From Elusimicrobia bacterium GWA2_69_24 (lineage in GTDB: Bacteria > Elusimicrobiota > Elusimicrobia > UBA1565), in the NCBI GenBank assembly GCA_001799695.1, contig MGTY01000042.1, positions 25,323 through 65,638 of the forward strand: DNA of 40,316 nucleotides. Reading direction: 5' to 3'. A model generated the notes under the pieces. That model saw nothing but the letters and a program-made list of their open reading frames with translations. It did not search any database and was not told the origin of the DNA. This document shows, piece after piece, positions 6,652 to 13,500 of the stretch. The stretch's first letter is position 1, and each line of letters begins with the position of its first letter. The translations under genes and the position numbers were made by a program.

Positions 6652-8574
6652 CTACGCCCTCAGTTGCGTTTTAAAACCGTCCACCCAGGACTGCAGGTCC
6701 GGATCCGGGTGGTGTTCCAGGTACCGCTCGTAGTACATCACCGCCTCGGCCGTGCGGCCCGTCTGGTAAAGTCCCTGCCCGAGGTACTGGTAGGCGTCCC
6801 ACAGCTCGGGGTCATACTCGATCGCCTGACGGAAGAACCGGACGGCCTCGTCCATGTTCCCCGCGGTGTGCTGCTCGACCCCCGCGTCGAAACAGCGGCG
6901 GCCCTCCTCCGGGTTCGGCTCCGGCCGGGCGGGCTCGGCCGCGGGCGCCGGCGGGTCGGACGAGGCGGACTTGCGCGCCCCGCCCTCATCGGTGGCCAGG
7001 ACCTCCTGGAAGGTGTCCTTCTCGTCCCCCTTGCGCAGGGTGATCTTGCCCTGCTTCTCCAGGACCTTGATCTGGTCCACGATCTTGGTGCGCTCCTCCT
7101 CGACCTGGGCGGCGGTGAGCTCCTTCTGATACTCCATGGATTCCTTAAGGAGGGAGGCGGCCCCGGCCGACATGTTCTTGTAGAACTTGTTGACGACCTC
7201 GGGGGAGGCGCCCTGCAGGGCGCGCGACATGGTCTCGGTCTTCAGCTCGCGCACCACGGTCTGCATCTCCCGGTCGGGGAAGCCCGCGATGTCGTCGAAG
7301 AGCAGGATGGATTTGCGGACGTACTCGTAGACCACGGGCTTCTCGTTCTGGAGCGACTCCAGGATGTTATTGCGGGTGGCGGGATCGGATTCCTCGATGA
7401 GGTGGATGAGGCGCTCGACCCCGCCCACCACGAAGTCGATGTTCTCCTTGACCTCCGCGTCGATGGCCATGATCTGCTCGCGGGTCACCTGGCGCACCTT
7501 GAGGGCCTCCAGGGCCACCTTGGTCTGCAGGCCGACCGGGAGCCCGCTGAGCACCTGGCGGGCGAAATCGGGCTTGAGATAGCTCAGCACCACCGCGATG
7601 AGCCAGGGCTCCTCGCGGCGGAGCAAAAACAGGTTCTGCAGGCGCTTGATGTTCTCCTCGTTGATATAGGAAAAGGGCTCGAGCTTCTTCATATCCTCCT
7701 CCTCATCCGCGTCCGGCGGCGGCTCGGGGGGCTTGCGCCCGAGCAGGATGTCCAGCTTGCTCTCCTCGGGACCCCCGCCCTTCCCCGCCCCCTCCTCCGG
7801 GGACTCGATGTTCGACTCCACGTTGACCTCGGCCGCGGGCTTTGCGGCCAGGGCCTCGGTGTACTGCCGCAGGAACCGAGAGAACGGCCCGAAGAGGAAC
7901 CAGAGCAGGAGCAGCAGGAGGAAGGCGTAGAGCAGAGGCAGGTAGACCTTGGGCTCCTTCAGGTCGTCGCGCCAGTCCTTGTCCGGGACGTGATAGTTCG
8001 CCGCCCGGAACAGGATGTCGTCCTTCTTGACGGCGTAGGGGGTCAGGGCTTCCAGGATGAGGCGTCCCACCTCGTCGAGTTTCGGCTTGGGCAGGGTGGC
8101 GTCGTGGATCACGGTGACCTGGAACTTCTTGATCTCCTCCTGCTGGGAGTAGAGCTCCTCCTCGACCGTCTTGATCTGCTCGGCCATCTGGGTCTGGGAG
8201 GCCTCGGGCTTCTTGACCTCTTCCGGCCCCACGAGGTTCTTGGGCTTGGGGATGCCGGGCAGGATATACTGGGTCTGCAGGGCCGCGAGCCCGGCGCCCT
8301 TGGCCTTGTACTTCTCGGCCGACCCGGCGCCGGCCTTCATGTCGTCCTTCCGGGTGGCCCGGAACGTCATCTCCAGGTCCACGAACACCGAGGCCTTCCC
8401 CGGCCCCAGGACCCGGTCCAGGATCTCGCTCTGGATGCGCTCGCGGGCGCTCCGGATGATCTCCTCGCGCCGGTCGATGAGGCTCAGCTTGGGGGGCTCC
8501 ACCGTGGCGCGCAGGAGGCCCGGAAGCGCGCCGCAGAGAACCAGCAATAGAGTCAAGGCCCGCTGTCGCATCAT
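6652..8574 (-). CDS. Natural FliF-FliG fusion with TPR tail (rotor protein)
   Basis: The 640-residue product joins flagellar MS-ring and rotor parts. Residues 1-23 are a signal or anchor helix. Residues about 36-196 match the last ring-building domain of FliF: ERIQSEILDRVLGPGKASVFVDLEMTF aligns with FliF's 'ESMLEPIVGPGNA...' segment (36-71 region), and VTVIHDAT...ILEALTPYAVKKDDILF (153-189) aligns with the end of that domain. A membrane helix follows (about 211-230). After an acidic, Pro-rich linker, residues about 305-515 are FliG middle and C-terminal domains: EEPWLIAVVLSYL in place of EHPQT, GGVERLIHLIEESD (384-397), ILLFDDI hinge, DREMQTVVREL torque-helix region (434-444) and ALQGAS. Residues 555-640 hold about two TPRs. 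FliF's first two ring domains and FliG's N-terminal FliF-binding domain are absent, which fits covalent joining. Confidence 0.88.
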   Translation of the reverse strand: MMRQRALTLLLVLCGALPGLLRATVEPPKLSLIDRREEIIRSARERIQSEILDRVLGPGKASVFVDLEMTFRATRKDDMKAGAGSAEKYKAKGAGLAALQTQYILPGIPKPKNLVGPEEVKKPEASQTQMAEQIKTVEEELYSQQEEIKKFQVTVIHDATLPKPKLDEVGRLILEALTPYAVKKDDILFRAANYHVPDKDWRDDLKEPKVYLPLLYAFLLLLLLWFLFGPFSRFLRQYTEALAAKPAAEVNVESNIESPEEGAGKGGGPEESKLDILLGRKPPEPPPDADEEEDMKKLEPFSYINEENIKRLQNLFLLRREEPWLIAVVLSYLKPDFARQVLSGLPVGLQTKVALEALKVRQVTREQIMAIDAEVKENIDFVVGGVERLIHLIEESDPATRNNILESLQNEKPVVYEYVRKSILLFDDIAGFPDREMQTVVRELKTETMSRALQGASPEVVNKFYKNMSAGAASLLKESMEYQKELTAAQVEEERTKIVDQIKVLEKQGKITLRKGDEKDTFQEVLATDEGGARKSASSDPPAPAAEPARPEPNPEEGRRCFDAGVEQHTAGNMDEAVRFFRQAIEYDPELWDAYQYLGQGLYQTGRTAEAVMYYERYLEHHPDPDLQSWVDGFKTQLRA

Positions 8575-8667
8575 GGTTTCGTATTCCGCTCCAGATAGTA
8601 AACCCGGATCCTGTTACGATTTTGATAACGGCCGGGAGGGGCGGGCCGGGATTTCGCCAAGATTTCG
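8575..8667 (-). other. Short spacer between porV-like gene and FliF-FliG fusion
   Basis: This 93-base gap contains a GGAG 14 bases before the ATG at 8574, further than ideal for a ribosome site. I see no convincing hairpin followed by a T-run and no strong -35/-10 pair. The fusion gene may therefore be transcribed by read-through from the porV-like gene. Nothing else is visible. Confidence 0.4.
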
Positions 8668-10239
8668 CTACGGGATCTGCCGGAGGAACTCCCCGACCAC
8701 GTTGTTCTTGGGATCGATCTCGAGGACGTGCTTCCAGACGGTCTTGGCCTTCTCCTTCTCCTCCATCAGGTAGAAGGCGGAGCCCATGACCTCCAAGGCG
8801 GTGATGTTGGTGGACTCGAGGTCCAGCACGTCCTGGGCCCGGCGCACCGCGAGGTCGTACTTTCCGTCGTAGATGGCCTGGCGGGCGTCGTAGAGCTTCT
8901 GGTCGACGAAGGAGAACTGGTCGGGGCCGGAGCGGGTGATCTCCTTGCCGGACTCCTTCTCCACGAGGTTGAGCAGGCCCAGGAGCTTCTCGTCCTTCGG
9001 GTTCTTGTTGTAGGCGTAGCGCAGGGAGTTGACCGCCAGCCGGAGGTCCCGGCCGTCCACGTAGGAGATGACCCCTTTGCGGACGAAGGTCTGGAACTCC
9101 TCCTGCCCGACCGCCTGCTGGATGAAGCCGACCACGGTCTGCAGGCGGGCCAGCATCTCTTTGACGTGCTTGTTGTTGGGCGCGGCGTCCAGGGCCTGGT
9201 TCAGGCGCAGGGTCGCCAGCTGGAAGTCGCCCTCGCGGAAGGCCTCGTCCCCCTGCTGTATGAGGCCGCGGATCTGGTCCTCGGAGCGGTCGTCGCGGGA
9301 ACGCCCGAAGCGAAGGGTGACCGACATGCGGGTGCTCGGACCGAGGGCGTGGATGCCCTGGGCCAGGTCGAACTGCAGGAGGCGGAAGCGGAAGCCGAAG
9401 CCGAAGTCCGTCTCCTGGATCTGGGGGGCCGCCAGCAGGCCGAAGCGGAAGGCGAACCAGCGCGCCGCCCAGTACTCGCCGCCGAAGCGCCAATTCAGGT
9501 CCGAGCTCTGCGCCTTCTGGAGGTCGAAACCGAGGATGAGGCGCTCCTTGAAGAGGGAGAGGCTGTTGCCCAGCTTGACGATGACCGGGTAAGTGTCGTC
9601 GGTGTCTCCCGTGGTCTTGCTGAAGACGTTCTGCAGCCCCAGGGCCAGCCGGTAGCTGCCCCCCATCTGGCGCAGGGCCGCGATGTCCAGGGCCAGGGCG
9701 CTGTCGGAGGAGCCCGCGAGCGCGCGGGTGACCTGCTTGAAGGAGAGGCCGAAGGAGGTGTTCTCCGTGGCCACCCGTCCCCAGGAAAGGGCGATGGCGC
9801 GCTGCTGGTCGGAGAACGTCCCGCCCTCGGTGATGCTGGTCGCTTCGCCGGTGTTGGGGTCGAAGGTCGCGTCCACCCTCTTGAAGCCCGTGGACGCCAG
9901 CTGGGTCATGCCGAAAGCGAAGGTCCCCTTGGTGGAGGTGGGGTGGGCGTAGCCCATGTAGGTGAACTTGGTGTCCTCCCACAGGGTCGCCTGCATCGTG
10001 GTGATCTCCTTGCGCTGGAGATGCGCCAGGCCCGCCGGGTTCCAGTAGGCGGCGGTGGCGTCGTCGGCGACCGCGAAGAAGGCCCCGCCCATGCCCAGGG
10101 GCCGGGCGCCCACGCCGTACTGCATGAAGGCCCCGGGCTGGCCTCCGGAGTCCGCCCGGGCCGCGGGAAGCGCGAACAGGATTCCGGCGGACATAAAAAC
10201 ACCCACCGCCGCGCATTTCCGCGCGACAGTGGGCCGCAT
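8668..10239 (-). CDS. PorV/UPF0164-like outer-membrane protein with TPR tail
   Basis: The 523-residue product starts at the ATG at 10239, chosen because it gives a textbook signal peptide: MRPTVARK, a hydrophobic core, and cleavage after ALPAARA (residue 29). Upstream in-frame starts at 10266 and 10305 lie in the structured leader and give no signal. Residues 36-75 carry the PorV/PorQ signature: GARPLGMGGAFFAVADD and YWNPAGLA. Alternating beta strands continue to about 312, as in a 14-stranded FadL-like barrel. Residues 320-523 are helical with TPR-like repeats. PorV in Bacteroidota carries secreted proteins from the type IX translocon to the attachment complex by binding their C-terminal domains. 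Here the preceding gene ends in an FlgD-like C-terminal domain, so a shuttle or receptor role is plausible, but I see no other type IX component. Confidence 0.85.
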   Translation of the reverse strand: MRPTVARKCAAVGVFMSAGILFALPAARADSGGQPGAFMQYGVGARPLGMGGAFFAVADDATAAYWNPAGLAHLQRKEITTMQATLWEDTKFTYMGYAHPTSTKGTFAFGMTQLASTGFKRVDATFDPNTGEATSITEGGTFSDQQRAIALSWGRVATENTSFGLSFKQVTRALAGSSDSALALDIAALRQMGGSYRLALGLQNVFSKTTGDTDDTYPVIVKLGNSLSLFKERLILGFDLQKAQSSDLNWRFGGEYWAARWFAFRFGLLAAPQIQETDFGFGFRFRLLQFDLAQGIHALGPSTRMSVTLRFGRSRDDRSEDQIRGLIQQGDEAFREGDFQLATLRLNQALDAAPNNKHVKEMLARLQTVVGFIQQAVGQEEFQTFVRKGVISYVDGRDLRLAVNSLRYAYNKNPKDEKLLGLLNLVEKESGKEITRSGPDQFSFVDQKLYDARQAIYDGKYDLAVRRAQDVLDLESTNITALEVMGSAFYLMEEKEKAKTVWKHVLEIDPKNNVVGEFLRQIP

Positions 10240-10270
10240 CGTCCACCGGCAGATGTCTCGGGCCATCGTA

Positions 10271-10334
10271 TTCGGCAGCCTGACACCCCTGCACGCAGGG
10301 GTCATGGCTTTGCGCCCCCGGCTTGCGCCCTGCC
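10271..10334 (-). promoter_or_regulatory. GEMM-like (cyclic-di-GMP-I-like) riboswitch candidate
   Basis: Read on the minus strand, the leader contains GGCAG (10334-10330), a small hairpin closed by a GCAA tetraloop (10330-10320, GGC-GCAA-GCC), the nine bases CGCAAAGCC (10314-10306), a stem-loop (10304-10281, TGACCCC...GGGGTGTCA) and CTGCCGAA (10278-10271). CGCAAAGCC followed by a stem-loop and then a closing ...TGCCGAA is the arrangement of the GEMM/c-di-GMP-I class, in which the first and last segments pair. Against it, the tetraloop stem is much shorter than usual and the unpaired G-run before the closing strand is missing. It may be a degenerate or variant member, or a chance likeness. It ends 31 bases before the chosen start codon. 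Confidence 0.4.
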
Positions 10335-10476
10335 TTCCCCGCTACCGCGAGACGGCAGGCACCTTGTTCAGGTGCGGGTTTGCTATTATCGCCCGCTCAC
10401 GGCGACGACCGCGCGCCCGGCCCATATGCCACCCCGACTACGGACGCGCCGCTCTTGAGCGGGATGCTGCACTTCT

Positions 10477-10504
10477 AGTATAGCCGGATTCCTTGACTTG
10501 TCAA
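10477..10504 (-). promoter_or_regulatory. Sigma70-type promoter upstream of the porV-like gene
   Basis: On the minus strand TTGACA (10504-10499) is followed after 16 bases by TATACT (10482-10477). Both boxes are at or one base from consensus, in a region otherwise very GC-rich, so the match stands out. Transcription would start near 10470 and enter the structured leader. It probably drives the porV-like gene and perhaps the FliF-FliG fusion and following genes. Confidence 0.75.
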
Positions 10505-10506
10505 GG
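10491..10506 (-). promoter_or_regulatory. Inverted repeat over the -35 box
   Basis: CCTTGACAAGTCAAGG is a perfect 7-base inverted repeat around AA. It begins 11 bases after the giant gene's stop codon and contains the whole TTGACA box. It could be an operator for a dimeric regulator or a weak hairpin at the 3' end of the giant mRNA. No T-run follows, so a classical terminator is less likely. Confidence 0.5.
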
Positions 10507-10517
10507 GGTATTTGGCG

Positions 10518-13500
10518 TCAGTGGATGACGCCGATCTTGCGGATCTCCGTGGCCGAACCCAGGGAGGAGCCGACCTTGATCCGGGCGATGTAGCCGCCTT
10601 TCGAAACGTAGCGTCCCATCGCGTTCTTCCCGTCCCAGATGACGAAGTTCGGCCCGGCCTTCCCCCCCTCGTCGCCGGGGCTGAAATCGAACTTCCGGAC
10701 CACGTAGCCCAGGAGGTCGTATATCGTGATCTCCACGTCGGCGGCGGCGCCCAAAGTATAGGTGATGACCGTCCGGCCCTCCGGGCCGCCCTTGCGGCTG
10801 TCGAAGGGGTTGGGGTAGTTGGAGACGTTCGCGATCGTCTGGTTGGACACGCTGGTGGCCACGGCGGCGGACTCCGCCGTCCAGGCCGAAGGCGTCCCCG
10901 CGGCGTTGAAGGCGCGCACGCGGTAGGTCAGGAACTGGCCGCTGGCGCGGGCCTTCTCCCACGGGTTCTTGGACGGATTGCCGACGTTGTAGGACTTGTT
11001 CTGCACTCCGCCCACGGTCACGGCGGGCACCAGGCCGATGGTCTTCCAGACCGGGTCCGTGCCCGAGCGCTCCTGGACCTCGTAGGCCATGACCCCCGAT
11101 TCGGAGTCGCTGCCCGACTCCCAGACCACCATGAACGCGCCCCCGGATGCCTGGCCCTCGACGACCGACGGCCGGGCCTGGGTGGGCGGGATCGGCGCGG
11201 AAGAATCCACGCGGAACACGAGCAGCGGCCGGCCGGCCGCCGAGGGGACCCAGCCCGAGGGGGTCGCGCCCGCCGGGCTCGTGTAGCCGCGCACCGAGAC
11301 GATCGCCGCGGACCGCGAGACGATCTCCTCGGCGAGATGCTTCTGGGGCAGGGAGCCGTCGCAGCCGCGGCCGGTGCCGGCGGGACAGCCCGGCTCCCCG
11401 GTCACCACCTGCAGCTGGGTGCTGCTCAGGCGCTGCACCGCGACGGTCTCGCCGCCCACGATGATCTTGCCCCGGGCCAGCAGCTTGTTGGCGTCCTTCA
11501 CGTTGATGACGGTGCCGTTCGCCTCCAGGACGTCGCTGAGCCGCGTCGCCTCCGGCGACGGCAAAGACAGCCCCGTGACCGTGGCCGAGGTAACGGAGCC
11601 GAAGAAAGTCTGCCAGGTCTTATAGGAGCTGTAATTCAAGAAACTCTCGCCCACGGCGATCTGATAGCCCGTGATGCTGGCCGTGGAGGACGGCAGAGGC
11701 CAGGAGATCCCCAGCTCCGTGCTGTTCGCGGTCCACGCCATCATGGCCAGGGCCTGATCCGAGATCGGATCCTCCTGCCCCTTCTCGTCGACGATGTAGT
11801 AGACCAGATTCCCTTCCGCGTCGCTCTTGATGTTGTCCGGGATCCCGTCCATGTTGATGTCGAGGTCGAGCAGGCCGTCGTTGGTGATGTCCATGGCCGG
11901 GAGCGTCGTCCCGTTGAGACTCACCTGCTGCTTAGACCCCGTGCCCATGAAGTCGAAGTTGTCGGGCAGACCGTCCCCGTTGATGTCGAGGAGCGGTTCA
12001 TAGCCCGCCGGCAGCACGTACGCGTCCAGGGCGGAGAAGCCGGACACCACGCTCCCGCCCACGGCCGTCATGATCCACAGCCCCGCGTCCGGCAGGGGCA
12101 GGCTCGTGCTCGTGGAGCGCACGACCTCGCCGGTGCTCGCGGCCATGAACACCCCGCCGCCCGACGCATGGTCGCCGCGCCGCGTCGTCCCCCGGCAGAA
12201 ACGGCCCTGGCCCTCGCAATCCGAAGCCTCCACCAGGCCCAGGCGCACGTAGCCGACCGGCGCCTGCCCTCCCGGCCTGACGTTCAGGAACTCAGTGCCC
12301 CAGTCCGGATAGTCGATGCGGACCCGCGTGTCCCGGTCCGGGAAGTCCGCGAATTCCGTGCTGACCTTGACGTTGAAGCCCGCGGTCGCGCTCTGCAGGA
12401 GCAGGGCGCCGGACAGCGTGCCCGAGGTCACCGGGACCATCTTCGCGAAGGCCGGATAGCCGTTGGCCGCGATGGTGATGGGCAGGACGTAGCTGGCCAG
12501 CGGGATGATCGCGGTCGAGATCTTGACCAGCGTGGACCGGGCCGGCAGCTGGGTCGCGTTCGCGGCGTCCGAGATCGCGGTCAGCGCCGCGCTGTTGGGT
12601 CCCAGCATGTCCTCGAAGCGCTCCAGCGAGAACCCGACCGAGTGGCCGATGGCCGAGTTTCCGCCGCCGTCCGCGGTGGAGAGGTCCACGACCACGAACA
12701 GGGTCACCGGCTGGGTGGTGACCGTGAGATAGGGTATCCCGTCGACCGTCAGGGTCGCGCGCGCCACCCCGTCCAGGAAGAGGCCCGAGCCTCCCGGCAG
12801 CGCCCCGTGCGCGACGTCGGCGACGATCCGGTCGCTCGACGGGGTGAAGGCCCCGTTGCCGTCGTCGAGCCACAGGGTCAGGCGCTTCGCGTCGCCCTGG
12901 CCGACGACGCTGCCCGGGGCCCCGGTGCCCAGCTGGGTCAAGGAAATCGTGGCGATGCGGACGAAGTCCGAGTTCACGGAAAGGGTCAGCTGTTCGACGG
13001 CCACGTTCCTCTGTATCCCGGTCGCCGCCGCGGGCGCGATGTTGCGGCCCTCCACCTTCATGGTCAAGGGCGAGATGAAGACCCGGGTCCCCTGGTAGGC
13101 GTAGGTCCCGGTCTGATTCCCGCGCGGCAGTTCCTTGGAGATGTCCCGATAGACGTTGACGCCGGTGTCGTTGGGCGGGCTCACCGTCACCCAGGACTTG
13201 TCGAGGATGTTCACGGCGACCTCGTCGTTCTTCACGGCCGTGGCGCCGATGTCGTAGGTCAGGAAGAATACGTTGGCCGTGGGCGAGAGGGTCTGCAGGA
13301 CGGAGAGCTCGAGGATCGCCTGCAGGTCCTGGTCGTCCGACTGGTTGAAGACGTCCACCTTGCGCGCCGCGGCGTTCACCGCGTGATTCACCCACGGCGT
13401 CGGCCCGTCGCCCAGCGTGTCGCCGCGGGAAACGACCAGGAGCGTGGGATAGGTGGTCCCGTTGAGCAGCCGGGTCCCATAGCCGCTGAAGGTCATCAGC

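Larger units (their letters stand above)
10240..10517 (-). other. 278-base intergenic leader region of the porV-like gene
   Basis: This region separates the giant gene from the porV-like gene. On the minus strand it holds, in order, an inverted repeat and promoter (10477-10506), a small GCTCAAGAGC hairpin (10452-10461), a stem-loop at 10359-10375 (GCACCT/AGGTGC), a long stem-loop at 10329-10359 (CCTGCC...GGCAGG with an inner TCTCGC/GCGGGG stem), and the GEMM-like core. If transcription starts near 10470 the untranslated leader is about 230 bases, which is unusually long. Confidence 0.65.

Noticed and set aside
10240..10305. Longer N-terminus of the PorV-like protein from 10305 or 10266
   Set aside because: These starts lie in the structured leader, have no good ribosome site, and would place residues ahead of a clean signal peptide.
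10271..10400. Cobalamin riboswitch in the leader
   Set aside because: A few local strings (GGGGAAGGC, AAGCCA) recall the cobalamin class, but the B12-box and the conserved core order are not found; the GEMM-like reading fits better.
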